Source: Saccharina japonica (taxonomy: Eukaryota; Sar; Phaeophyceae; Laminariales; Laminariaceae). From it: DNA of 64,000 bases. Below, piece after piece: positions 46,643 to 58,697 of this stretch (within the stretch, counting starts at the first letter, position 1; every line of letters starts with the position of its first letter). The stretch spans positions 118,822 through 182,821 of the forward strand of contig MEHQ01001572.1 of the NCBI GenBank assembly GCA_008828725.1, given 5' to 3'. Made by a program: the position numbers and the translations under genes. Under the pieces are notes generated by a model. It worked only from the letters and a program-made list of their open reading frames with translations, did not search any database and had not been told where the DNA came from.

Positions 46643-49435
46643 AATATGCCTGAGCAACAGCCCCCATCGACATACGAGTGAATGCATCAGCACCTAAGTG
46701 ACCAGGCTTAATCTCTGGTGTGGTGTAGACAATCGGAGCGGATCATCAAGGAAAGTAGATTACCACGAGACACCTGCGGGATACACACCTTAAAACTAAA
46801 CCCCGCCTCAACACCAACGCAGCATCACACAACTACCAAACCCCTACAAAATAAAGGAACGCATGCAACCCACAGTACAATGCTATCACCTGGAATTCGC
46901 AGCCCCCCAGTGCCAGTGTCGCTGCTCACCCGGCTGGGTACTCTAAATTACTCACAGACATATGGCAAGCATATTTAGAGAGTATTACAGTAAATTGTCT
47001 CTCGTGGTCGTATAATCTCTAGCATGGTTTACGTGTTTCGGTTCGAGTTGGGACATGCATGCATACACATCAGTTGCAAAACCTGACGATATGACAGGAT
47101 TGTCCCCATACACCAAAGACAGGCCCCAATTGAAAACACGAACATGGTATCGGGCAGCAGCACATACCTCGACCGTAAAATGTTGATTCCTGCGACAACG
47201 TCAAACAATAAAGATGTCAGTCTGGAACGAATTCTAACCAACTAATACCTGGATTCATATAATGCAAGAAAACATGACAACTCATCAACGTAACAACAGA
47301 GCAGCACCGAATAAATAATCAGCGAATGCCCTATATGCCAAGCCGATAGAGAGCATAAATGGGGCATACAAACACACACCCTGACCATCAATTATGACCA
47401 CAGAACGACTACGGAACGGGTCACCCGGTACAGAAGGCTGTGAGCTATGTGGCAGCGTCTGTCTACTAGTCGAGTTGGTACTATTTGGAACATGACACGG
47501 CGAGCCCCATCCCATAAAATTGCCCAGGCTTCACTGCCGCATGTCTCCATACTATTCAACGACAGTGATGACAACCATTTTTGGCAGCATTCACATTCCC
47601 GAGCTGTGTGTTTAGAAAAAGTACTGCCGCTTGGGGTATGTCCCAGATAGAAGAAATATGATGTTTTTATGGCTTGAATATTGCAGCAGGATCCAAGAAA
47701 AGCGGAGGGAACAAGCCAAAGGTGGGCATCGGTTGCCTGTTGTAGGTCGTAGTAGCCAAGGGGGGTTCACAAAGAGCACCGCCCCATTTCGTTGGCCCCC
47801 GAACCACAATATCCTCTCTGTCCTCGCTTATGAATGCAAATTCCCTTAAATCCCTAATTGTTATAGCCTGTGAAGGTTGATATCAGTTTTTTTTTTCGTG
47901 GATCGATACCTACCATCGAGGAACACATGTTCTAGGTCAAAGTTTGATCGTAAGCGAAATACAACTCTTAAACAATAACGAAGCACTAAAAATGATTGTC
48001 ATTCTCATCGGAAAGGCAACTCTCAAAAAGGAAAATCGGCTGTCATAAGCTCCAGTTCATTGGCGAGTATCAATCTTATAGTTACCACTATACGACTCTG
48101 ACCCGAATTATAAGGATCATTTCAATTACAATGTTATGTACAAACGGTCCCTATATTACCGGTCGAATTGGTACACAATATCGCGTTCCCTACAGCCCCA
48201 GGCATTCTTCTTCATAACCCTGCAGTAGCCCAGCCTACCCTGCTATGAATCGCCAATTCAACCTATACATAACACAAAAGTGTGCTGCCCTCTCCGATTT
48301 AACGCACGGATACCGTAATAATGTAACCCAAACCACAACTAGTTACAAGCCCCATTGCGACTAATGTGCGAAATACTGGTACTCAGGGTAGTATTGCCTC
48401 TAGTTATATATGTTACATCTCTTGGATACGTGTCGAACGACGTGTCAAGTAGTTCCTTGACTCCTATTGTCGTCAACGCCATCAACACCGATGCTACTTG
48501 TACCCGCGCTGTTCGCATAGCTGCGGCTATTCTCGTGTATTGTTTCCTGTGTTTGCCACACGCCTGACACCTTCTGTGCAATCCACAACACAATACACGC
48601 GTGATGGTGCTATACGTCGACGACCTTGCAGCACCCCATCACGTAAAGGAACGTACCAGTGCACGTTCGAGTTGTCTGGGACTCCTCAGCTTGAAGGGAT
48701 CCATACTATTTGCAAGTCAAAAATGACTTTTGAGAAGTATGGTGTGTGAACGATCCCATTGCCCAAAGGCTACCGAAAGCTATCTTGCGACACCTAGCGG
48801 GATGCTGGTTAGGTTTCCAGCTGAGGGACTCCGTTCGCGAGTCAAAACACAAATCTGGCCTAAATACGCCACCCATTTGGTAGCACGTGTCTACCGATCG
48901 CCCCCATCATCGTGTAGCTACCCTTGGACAACACCGCCCACCTGGTGACAGCGCACTCGGTAGGTCGTATTCCTCCCCTGCGTTGCAGCCCATACACGAC
49001 TTGGGGAAGGGGCCGACAAATGCCTCAAACAATAAAATACATTTGTAAGGCATACCTCGCGAAACATGACGAAATCGGTAAGCCAAGAAAGCGGAATACA
49101 TAGTTTTTGTTACTCAAATCTACATCCAATATTGACTGGGAATTCGTCAGCTATCAAGTTCGTAATGGTATCGCCCGTAACAAACGGGTACACTGTGTAC
49201 CGTCAACACCAATGACACCTCGCGGCGAACGATCTATATAATTGACGAGAAATAAATGCGTATCAACAGATACTCAACACCAGGAGAATTGTCCTGTAGA
49301 AAACAGAGTCAATGGAACAATGTCGTGCTATCCACAAGGTGTATTGGTATGGAGCTACCCACAACACGTAGACAGTCATCAAACACCATAAAAATACTGA
49401 AGATCTGCATCCGTTGTGGGCAACTGACGCATGCT
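46643..49435. other. No recognised gene
   Basis: About 2.8 kb with short frames only. A TACCACTATACGACTCTGACCC motif at about 48080 resembles one arm of the palindrome at 27496-27584. Confidence 0.3.
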
Positions 49436-49673
49436 ACGATAGAGGTGCACCGTGTTTTTCCTGAGCTACTCGCTTGAAGGGCCCCATATCTCACCAAATA
49501 TTTGTTTTTTGGAGAGAAGTAGAAGTGCTACCCGAGTATACAATCCCACGACCGGAGCATAATACAGAAAGCACTGCAACTCAAAAACGATAGTCTGACG
49601 ATTTGGGGTAAGAAGCCCGCTGATTCAGAAACCGTTTCAGGCAACAAATGCTACCAAAATCGTGGCAGGCTTC
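49436..49673 (-). mobile_element. A MITE downstream of the long FNIP gene
   Basis: Starts GACGCATGCTACGATAGAGG and ends AAAATCGTGGCAGGCTTC. A perfect AACT duplication is at 49432-49435 and 49674-49677. It ends 100 bases from the 3' end of the FNIP gene, in its likely 3' UTR or terminator region. Confidence 0.88.
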
Positions 49674-49772
49674 AACTTGCTACAAGCATACATCCTGAAA
49701 TACCTTGTTGGTTGTGGTATTGGGTTGGCCGACAAATACTAATGCCTTCAGGTTAACTGTGGCCCCAACGCT

Positions 49773-52415
49773 TTACTCGACAGCCGACTTAAGTCCAACA
49801 GCCCTTAGCGCGTAGAACTCCGAAGCAGTCCCAGCTCCCACTACCACTGGATGGTATATATTTCGACCAATCGTCACAATTTGAAGGGAAGACGGCCCCA
49901 CTACCTTCATGATTGGTTGCCCAAAATGCCGACCAAACTCTAAGTGCCGAAGAGAAGCGGGCCAAACGACTTGATCGATCGGGTGCTTGAAATTACGCCC
50001 AAATGATATGCGCTCGAGTGAGGCTGGCCAGCAGACAAGCTGGATGCACTGGTCGAAGAAATCACCGAAATACAACTGCTTTAGAGACGTCGGCCACACC
50101 ACCTCATCGATGAGCTGGTTGAAGTCACGGCCAAACCGTATGTATTGCAGTTTGGTCGCCCTGGAAACACTAACGATGGACTGGTTGAAGCGTCTGCCGA
50201 ATGTCAAAGACGTCAGGGAAGCCGGCCACACAATCTTGTCGATCGACCGGTCGAAGTCCTCCCACAACGTTAGACGTTGCGCATCCGCTGGCACGATAGC
50301 ATGTTGGATTGATCCTTGGTTGAAGGTATATCCACAAGTAAGGTGACGTAGCGGAAGGCGAATTCTAGGTACTTGAATTTGGCGGTCAAACCCAACCCCA
50401 AGGAACACAACCCGCATCGATGCAGGCCACACCACACGTTCGACGCTCTGATTGAAGTTAGACCCCAACGTCATATGCTGCAACGTGGCCGGCCAAAGTA
50501 CTCCGTGTATTCTCTGATTGAAATCAGCCCCAAACACTAGTTGCTGCAGTAAGGGTGGCCAGGATACTTTTTTTATCGATCGGTTGAAACAAGTCCCGAA
50601 CGCCAAATGCTTCAGCGAGCGAGGCCATACGACCCCATCGATAGGCTGGTCGAAGCGTTCTCCAAACCGAACATTTCGTACACTACTTGGCAATTGTAAT
50701 GCGACGACCGACTGGTTGAAGGTGGGTTCGAAGGTCAAATACAGCAGCGAGGTCGGCAAACGCATCCAATACGTACACATACTCAAGGGTATCGAGCACG
50801 TCAAATGCTGCAGAGAGGCCGGCCACACGGATGCCTGGATCGGTCCATGGGAGTGTGCCTCCAACGGCAGCCCTTGCTGCGAACCCGATGATCGTACTAT
50901 TGCTTGGATCGGTTGCCCTGTTTTTGCCCCAAACTTTATGCACCTCAAGGATTCAGGCCACACAACGTTGTGGATTGGCTGGTGGAAGGCGGACCCGAAA
51001 TATAAAGACCGCAGCGAAGCTGGCCACACGACTCCTTGGATTGGCTGGTTGAATTGTTCACCGAACCTCAAATACTTGATCAACCGAGGCCACTCAACAC
51101 TACGGATTGGCCGATCGAAATCATTTCCAAGCGTCAACTGCTGCAGCGAGGCCGGCCACAACACTCCTTGCAGACGTTGATTGAACACATGCCCTAACTC
51201 CAACGTGTGCAGGGAGGCCGGCCATACGACTTGTTTGAGTGTTGTGGTGAAGCCAGGCACTCCGAACGTTAAATGTCTCAGTGAACCAGGCCACCTGATG
51301 TTATTGAGTGGCTGATACAGGTAGGACCCAAACACCAGACGAGTCAAGGAGCCGGGCCACACCGTTTTATCAATCGGTTGGTTGAATCGATCGCCAAAAA
51401 CCAAGTGCTGCAGCGAATCTGGCCATTTAACATGGCAGATCGGCTGATTGAAGTCATTACCGAACTCTAAATGGTAGAGAGCAGACGGCCAGACGAGTCT
51501 GTCAAGAGCTTGGTTAAAACAACAACCAAACGTCAGCCTGTGGAGCGATGCAGGCCATGCTACATCTTGGACCGGCCGGTTGAATCGATCACCAAGCGTG
51601 AGGCCCTCAAGCGAAGCCGGCCAAATGACACGCTCGATTGCCCGGTCGAAGTCACTACCAAACTCCAAATATTCCAACGACGTCGACAATGAGATTGACT
51701 GGACTGGTTGGTTGAATCCATCACCAAACGTCAACGTCTTGAGCGATGGAGGCCACTCCACCCCGTCGATCGGCAGATTGAAGGACGTTCCGAACGACAA
51801 ATGCGCCAGCTTGGCGGGCCACGTGATTTCGCGTAACGGTTGGTTAAACCGTTTGCCGAGGGTCAGACGCTTCAGCGAAACCGGCCAGTTCACTGCTTGG
51901 AGCACTTGGTCGAAATTATGACCGAATACAACGGCCTCTAAGAACGTCGGCCAGACCAGGTTACTGACCGAGTGGTTAAATGAATGTCCGAATGTCACCT
52001 GCCGAAGGGACGCTGGCCACAAGTCTTTAGTCGACGGTTTCCTGAACACACCCAAACACCGTAATCCTCGTGATGCCGGTGACAGGAACCCGCTTTGGTC
52101 CTGGATCCCTTTATGCCCTATCCAGATACACGATGGGTATGACTCCAATGTTATGGAGCGCACGCTCAATGTCGGGACACGCGAGTCACGGCGTGACTTC
52201 CGGGACACGTGTTGCTTGCAGCGCATCCATAAACGAAGCGGCGTGTTGGGCTTGACTATGACGTGAGACATAGAGAGCTCACGGCAGGTCACACACATGT
52301 CCAAGCACGTTATCTGAAGGCTGTTTGTCGGCACATACCATTGTACTCCATCGTAGCCATGGCTGATTGCTGTGTAGAGGGCATCTAGACATCCAGCGGC
52401 GGCTTGATCTTGACG
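49773..52415 (-). CDS. FNIP-repeat protein, about 33 repeats
   Basis: One uninterrupted minus-strand frame of about 880 codons, by far the longest in the window. The N-terminal part has GYDGVQWYV, SLQITCLDMC, LSMSHVIVK and TPLRLW, shared with the 37-39 kb paralog. About 33 tandem units of 22 residues follow, with consensus VWPASLQHLTFGxxFNQPID. A non-repeat tail ends ALRAVGLKSAVE. FNIP units (Pfam FNIP) are LRR-like and known from Dictyostelium and giant viruses, where they often act as binding surfaces. The start is unresolved: the homologous frame runs up to a TGA at 52416-52418 without an ATG. GTG lies at 52332-52334 and the first ATG at 52296-52298, so an upstream exon is likely. No signal peptide or membrane segment is visible. 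The partner is unknown. Confidence 0.88.
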   Translation of the reverse strand, partial: RQDQAAAGCLDALYTAISHGYDGVQWYVPTNSLQITCLDMCVTCRELSMSHVIVKPNTPLRLWMRCKQHVSRKSRRDSRVPTLSVRSITLESYPSCIWIGHKGIQDQSGFLSPASRGLRCLGVFRKPSTKDLWPASLRQVTFGHSFNHSVSNLVWPTFLEAVVFGHNFDQVLQAVNWPVSLKRLTLGKRFNQPLREITWPAKLAHLSFGTSFNLPIDGVEWPPSLKTLTFGDGFNQPVQSISLSTSLEYLEFGSDFDRAIERVIWPASLEGLTLGDRFNRPVQDVAWPASLHRLTFGCCFNQALDRLVWPSALYHLEFGNDFNQPICHVKWPDSLQHLVFGDRFNQPIDKTVWPGSLTRLVFGSYLYQPLNNIRWPGSLRHLTFGVPGFTTTLKQVVWPASLHTLELGHVFNQRLQGVLWPASLQQLTLGNDFDRPIRSVEWPRLIKYLRFGEQFNQPIQGVVWPASLRSLYFGSAFHQPIHNVVWPESLRCIKFGAKTGQPIQAIVRSSGSQQGLPLEAHSHGPIQASVWPASLQHLTCSIPLSMCTYWMRLPTSLLYLTFEPTFNQSVVALQLPSSVRNVRFGERFDQPIDGVVWPRSLKHLAFGTCFNRSIKKVSWPPLLQQLVFGADFNQRIHGVLWPATLQHMTLGSNFNQSVERVVWPASMRVVFLGVGFDRQIQVPRIRLPLRHLTCGYTFNQGSIQHAIVPADAQRLTLWEDFDRSIDKIVWPASLTSLTFGRRFNQSIVSVSRATKLQYIRFGRDFNQLIDEVVWPTSLKQLYFGDFFDQCIQLVCWPASLERISFGRNFKHPIDQVVWPASLRHLEFGRHFGQPIMKVVGPSSLQIVTIGRNIYHPVVVGAGTASEFYALRAVGLKSAVE

Positions 52416-52418
52416 TCA

Positions 52419-53605
52419 CCGGTAGAGCACCACACAGACGATGGCGTGAACACACGACGACGGACAGGGGACGCAGGTCAATGGAACTGTATATGGTTCG
52501 TCGTCTACGTAGGAACAAGACGACGAATGGTCACGACTTAGCAATTTGTCGTTGTTCGTTCAACGAAGCATTTCACGTATTTGAGTCGCCTTTGTTGCTT
52601 CTGTAGATATGGAATCTGGCGAAACTGCTTCGATTGGCTGACAACAAAATACTTGGAGCGTATCAGCTTGTCACGGTATGCCGATGGGCGTATTACGAGT
52701 GTGGGCGTCTTGTTAGTATAAAGCGGTTTGTAGCAATGAAACCGTTTGACGGGAATCGATTATGCGTTCAACATAATTGAATCTCCATCAATAGTCCGCG
52801 AACGCGCCGAAGGCGTACCGAAATCGAACGCGTCAAAAACTTAACATCGTAGTTCTGAAAAATGCAACTCGTACAGAGTAGAACCAATAGTATCAGGTGG
52901 TGGGTCACATTTAAGAATTTATCCTCGACACACACGACAGACACCAGTAACATAGTAGCCCCGTATGATTTCTGTCCCCTACATACCGAGGATTGCCATG
53001 GCCATACCTATGGGTACAGCCGTCGTCGAGCGATCGGCCACGGCCCCACGCACTTGCTTCATGACGTCCTAACCATTTCTTTTGACAAACGTGCAAAAGT
53101 TAACACTTATTTTTGTCAGCGTTAATGTTTACTATTACGAGCCTAATCCCACTTGATGCGAGTGGAACTCCCTGCTTCCCTCACTTGTTTTTTTTTCCCT
53201 CGGAGAAGTCGTGACGACCGTGTCCAATCCTCGGCTAACGTCTTCCATGTGACGCCGTTTTTTCCCACCTTCTGATTTCGTTGTTTCCGTTTTGCCTTCC
53301 AAAAACGGTGCGGTAGATGCCAACAACGCACGGATGTGTACCGTGAGGCAGGAGTAAGAGGTGTGGTCAATGGACACACCCCCTTTCAAGCGTTGGTTCC
53401 GGGCTGCGACTTCTGCTCCATTGCGGGGGTGACAAAACGAGTGTACAGACAGGGAGAGTAAAACGGCCGTCAGAACATCTTACTGCCGAGGTTTGATCCA
53501 GAGGCCGCAAGAGCAACATTTCACAAGTCGTACATTACTCACTGAAATGGAGCACTGTTGTGCACAACATAATTTATATGTACTAGATCGAGCTGGAGGT
53601 GGTTA
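52419..53605. other. Upstream region of the FNIP gene
   Basis: No independent gene was recognised. The minus-strand frame of the FNIP gene is open again above the TGA (through YVDDEPYTVPL at about 52500-52520), so a further exon could sit here. Opposite-strand frames are shadows. A T-rich tract lies at 53187-53200. Confidence 0.3.
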
Positions 53606-53863
53606 GGGCCCGAATTAACGAGTATAAAATAAATTCAATTTGGAAAAAAAAAAAATCAAATCCGCTTTTCATTGGTCAACACACGCACCAGCACCAAAGA
53701 CGTCTTTGGTGCTGGTGCGTGTGTTGACCAATGAAAAGCGGATTCGATTTTGTTTTTTTTTCAAATTGAATCTTTGGTGCTGGTGCGTGTGTTGACCAAT
53801 GAAAAGCGGATTTGATTTTTTTTTTCCAAATTGATGTTTTTTCTTCTTCGTTAAAACGGGCCC
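53606..53863. mobile_element. Y MITE, complete, triplicated stem
   Basis: Starts GGGCCCGAATTAACGA and ends CGTTAAAACGGGCCC. TTA duplications are at 53603-53605 and 53864-53866. The stem motif GGTGCTGGTGCGTGTGTTGA occurs three times (one inverted, two direct), against one hairpin in the 5311 copy. Confidence 0.85.
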
Positions 53864-55170
53864 TTATCATCGTGATGGAGGGCGACGAAATTCAACTATC
53901 ATGCGGGGTGGAGGCAAACACATGGCCGTAGTTCAGGTAGGCGACTGGATCGGAACTGCCCGCAATATTAGTTTTGAAGCAAGACAGCGTGCGCCACACA
54001 GGCTCAAACCTTCTTGACTCGGCGACCCGAGGAATAGCCTTCGGTACGTTTCGGGTAGGCGTGCGAGACGTCTCTAGAGCTACATATCATATGTACAAAT
54101 ACATGCTGTAGATCATTATGGACATAAAACATGTACATACGTACTCGTACTTGATCGCATTCTAACGACCCGGCGTGAAGAGGTTGAGGTTGTGTTTAGC
54201 GATAGGCTATGCGAGTACAAGGGCTTGAAGGATCATACAAGACATTTGTTTCCATGTGTTTAGCATTGAGGGCCTAACTGTCACGTGATAAACATTGCGG
54301 GTTTATGGTTTTTCAGTTTTGATTAGGTGCCAGTAAGTCCTAGCATCGTTCCGTACTGCTGCAAGGATGTGTAAGTACAAATCACTGCTACTAGAGATGC
54401 CTGGGATATTTGTAGAGTACTCGTACCGCGAAAGCACTCCAACCGGCAGCGGTGTGGCCGCGTTTTCCTTCTGCATAACACAACCCACACAAATATTGCC
54501 GAGATATTTTATCCCAAGCGCGGATAGCACCAAGCGTGGAATGAACGCGTGTATCGATTAGCGCTGCCGACTTAAATGAAAGAGGAGCATTGGCCCAATT
54601 ACGTAGCACATTGTTCGAGTAATACGCTAGGCGCACTATCATTCGATATAAAGTGCAACCATAACATAGTGTAGAAACACAACATGTTCAAGACCGTGTC
54701 CGTGAAATATATCTGCTGGCCACAAGGGATTGAGCAACGCATCCATCTACATGTATTGCTCAGGTAGCTTTCGAAATATTTTGTGGGGAAAAAACGTGCA
54801 CCGACTCCGTCTCGCCAGCGTCTGCCCTTCCTAGACCCTCCGGCTGTATTAAAAGTTTACCCTTTATTCCCCCTTTCAAACTTCGGTGCTCCGTATCGAT
54901 GACCACCCGTGTATACGGCTACATGATATTAAAAGACGGGTTAATAAAATCGTCTTTCCTCGAATTGCGCCGAATTAATTCATCGCGGGTGGCGGTGGCG
55001 ATTAAATAAGCACAACATGTTTGACATGTATTTATAGGTGGTCGCAAAATGACTGCCATTGGAAATATAAGTTCGTCTCGAATTAAAACAACCACATATT
55101 TGCGATTGCTTTCCAGACGTCGAGTATCTTCCACTCTGACCCGGAATACAAAGACCGTTCGTATAATAAG
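53864..55170. other. No recognised gene
   Basis: Only short frames and no recognisable repeat family. Confidence 0.3.
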
Positions 55171-55430
55171 GACGCGTACTACGATAGAGGTACTGTACCG
55201 TTTTTTTTGGCAAAATCGTTTTATGAATGACGGCGCTCCTTAACCCAAACTCGACGGAATTCCGTATTTGTGTCGCCAATTATTTCGTTGTCTAGGTAGG
55301 CCATGGGATTGGTTATCGGCCAGCACTTCGTATTGTTTTGCTCCAAAATCAGTCTTTGGGTGGGGTTTAGATCTCCTCAAGTGACCACGCGCAGACGCAA
55401 TATGGTGCACCTCTATCGTAGCAATTCGCC
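55171..55430 (+). mobile_element. A MITE, complete
   Basis: Starts GACGCGTACTACGATAGAGG and ends CTCTATCGTAGCAATTCGCC. A perfect TAAG duplication is at 55167-55170 and 55431-55434. Confidence 0.88.
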
Positions 55431-55508
55431 TAAGATGTAGATGAAGTGGTTTTTATAGTTACTGTCAGAGTGGTACCTGGAAGATAAAAAACAATAACCA
55501 GCACCGCG

Positions 55509-55770
55509 GAAGCATGCTACTCGATAGAGGTGCGCCGTGTTTTTATCTGAGCTCCTCACTTCAAGAGAGCTTCCATACCTCACCGATAAAACATTTTGTG
55601 GAAGAATATATAGGTGCTACCCGACTGATACAGTCCCATTTGACCGGAGCGTAATATAGAAAGCATTGCAACACAAAAATGATAGTCCGACGATTTGGAG
55701 TTAGGAATCCCGCTTTTTCAGAAACCGTTTCAGATAAAAAAAAAGGGCCGCCTCTATCGTAGCAGGCGTC
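55509..55770 (-). mobile_element. A MITE
   Basis: Starts GAAGCATGCTACTCGATAGAGG and ends CTCTATCGTAGCAGGCGTC. No clear target duplication. It lies only 78 bases from the previous A element, in opposite orientation. Confidence 0.8.
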
Positions 55771-56599
55771 ACAGAAACTATATTCGTACAGCCACCGCGT
55801 ACTGTGTTCACCGATTAAAAACACACGGTTAACAACAATACATATTGACAAAGAGTGCGCGAGCATATAAACATGGGTTTGCCCAATGGTCTTCCACAAA
55901 CACGCTTGTTGGCGCACAACTGTGCCGGCACTGTTTACACTATCCGTTTGGTTTTTTCAAAGGCGTAATCATTCAGTATACTATCCATCTCAGCTAATTA
56001 ATTATTGCCCAAACTATGTATCCTGAAAACATTGGTTGCCAACAATATTCATCGACACACAGCGTTGGACAGCACTGAAAATTGACCAAATAAGCGGAAC
56101 TATTCATGGTCCATCATAGTGACCATGACTGATCTGTGCTCTTTTGAAAAACGTCAGCTGAACCATGCGATCGACGTTACCACCCCCAGCTTGCGGACTT
56201 TATCTTCGACAAGAGAAACTCTATCTGACAGGTGATTGCTTGTTTATACCTATGCCCATATGAACCCAGGGCCTGTCTCGTCACCTTTCACGTTTTTTCG
56301 AGCACTTTCCACCACAACAGTACTTCCAGTTTTACCATGTCATGTCACGATTTCCCTGTTTATGTTGATTAACGCCCGTGAAAATACATGTGGGTTGGTG
56401 GGCAAAACTGTGACATTAAAAATACGTACTACACAGTAGAGTGACCATATTATTGTACATACTTCCCGAGGGACACATGTACATACAATACAGCTAGGAT
56501 GTGTAACTATTAAAACATTAGTTTCACCTCATATTGAGTGCGGACTAGCCCAGCAGATTCGGAGGAAACGTAGAGCGCCGCACACACCGTAGTCTACGG

Positions 56600-58140
56600 C
56601 ATACTAATTATCAGGGCTCGCCATAGGCCGACAATGGCCGTGGTTTGGCCGGACCGAGCCGGGCGGTCCGGCTTGGCCCGATCAATCAAATAATGTATAT
56701 GCTAGAGATCTCATCACATTTAAACAGACTCATTGCCCGGCCCCGACCATCTTTGGTTTTTAAATATCGGCTCGACCCTGCCCTGCACGGTCCATATCAT
56801 GGCTCCAAGGTCCATGGCAGCCGCTTCTGTATGGGCCGACCCGTTTGCACTAAACGGTACCTGAGGTATGATATACGCTTGCATAATGTTTTGTTCATGT
56901 TGAGTGTTGTATTTAGGTCGTACATATTTGTTTTCGTCCCGTGTGCAAGATCCGCAAAGTACAGGTCCAACCAACGAAATGTGTGCTATATCCTGCAGAT
57001 TATTCGGCTACCAGCCGGCATCATGAGCTAGATCATACAGATCATACCAGATCGGAAAAATATATGCCCGCCCATGATGCCGACCTAACCAGTACCCGCT
57101 ACTCACACGATTATGGTACACCAAAAACTAAGTCGGATGGCTGCGGTCCCGACTGTGGACCTCACCCTTCTCGCGCTGCTGCAACGCCGGCCACAGCAAA
57201 AAACGACAACATCATGTTCCGCTCCAGCAACAACCAGAGCTGGTGCAATATAAACTGCTACAATACCCTCCATGGAGGAAGTATAACGTCCGTACAAGCA
57301 CTGATCTTTTAGCGGCGGTTTCCGACGCCACAGCAGAAGCAGTTGGTGTCCCCTCGCTTCGACATCGACACACATTAAGGTGATCGTCGTTGCAACTCTC
57401 GGTAAAATAATGCCCCCTGTCTGGGGTTTGGGCCTGCCTCACGCAACTGCACCAGCAGTCCGGTCTGCGGGACAAACCAGGGCAAGGAGACGGCAATGAG
57501 TGTGGTCCATAGACCCAGAACGGTACCCAAAGATTTTACCCGACATGTGCACAAGGCCTCAGATTTTATTATTGTACACTCGAGGCGGTTTGACATGAAT
57601 GAATCGTACGAACGAAGCTGTGGTTGGAGGATGCCGACCCTGACACGGACACACAACCAAACAACGTTTAGTAGCAGCAACAGTACACACCTCACAAAAT
57701 GGGCCGCGGTCCGGACCAACCCGTCATAGCATGCTGGCGGCCTCATAGAATAGTCGACGAAGTAGAAGTAGTAGCAGTAGTCACCAAATATCATAGGTGG
57801 CGGCCCGGGCCGGCCTGTCAAATCACTAGGCCGCCTCGGGGGCCGGGTCGAGTGGCCTACATAGAGCCCACGGGTGGAGTGGCCTATATAGAGCCCACAC
57901 CTCATGGGCCACGGCCCGAGCCGTCCAACCAAATTTGGAGGGGATGGGCTGCGATGCCGCCCGGCTTGTAAAATTTCAAAGATGGGACGCGACCAGACCC
58001 AGCCCAAACAATTTTCAGGGCATGGACCGAGGCCCGACCCAGCATATTAAATATACAAGGGTTGACGGGCCGGCTCGGCCCGGACCATTTGTTTTTCGAA
58101 TGTCTTGGCTTGCCTTGGCCCGGCCCGGCCTTGACAAACG
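56600..58140. repeat. Degenerate GC-rich minisatellite-like zone
   Basis: Irregular units mix GGGCC/GGCCCGACCC blocks with short AT stretches (CCAAATTTGG, AATTTCAAAGATGGG, ATTTTCAGGGCATGG). They are clustered at 56600-56830 and 57690-58140. A clean two-unit repeat of GAGTGGCCTACATAGAGCCC lies at 57848-57900. The strong base-composition periodicity creates spurious long frames on both strands. Confidence 0.55.
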
Positions 58141-58451
58141 CCAATCGAGGCCCACTTTTCGTCGTAAACAGTTATATAATCCACCAAAGTAAAGAGCAAC
58201 CAAATAGGAAAACAATAATGTGATCTCAAGGATTTCGAAGGAACTCATATTTGCTACCAGGTATATATGATATGATTTTCCCGTTGAACATATGGAATAG
58301 TCTGTACCAATACCACTTGCTGTTCATCGCATACCAGATCAGAGGGTATTCGGTGTTGCTGCCGCGGCAGTGGGGGAAATACTCGGGTCAAAAAAACGAC
58401 AAGACAGACGAAAACGACGTACTACACGACGCCAGCTTTAAATACCTGCTG

Positions 58452-58697
58452 GAGTCATCCCACGGTAGGGGCGCAGCAAATTATTCTGAGCTCCTCACAC
58501 GAGGAGCTCAATATCTCACCCAAAACATGACTTCGGAAACATTCGTTCGCGCAACCCGACCAAACCTTCCAACGCGGTAGTCCAAAAACAAATACACCAC
58601 TTAAAACATAATCGTATCCGGTGGTTACTTGCGTGACAAGCAGAATCGGTCAGAAAATATTGAGCCTAAAAGTGGTACCCCTACCGTGGGATTGCTT
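58452..58697 (-). mobile_element. B-subfamily MITE
   Basis: Starts GAGTCATCCCACGGTAGGGG and ends CCTACCGTGGGATTGCTT. It is in opposite orientation to the other two B copies. The target duplication is unclear. Confidence 0.78.

Noticed and set aside
57375-58007. 210-residue minus-strand open frame
   Set aside because: It runs through the GC-rich repetitive zone, where several frames on both strands are open, and it has no recognisable motif.
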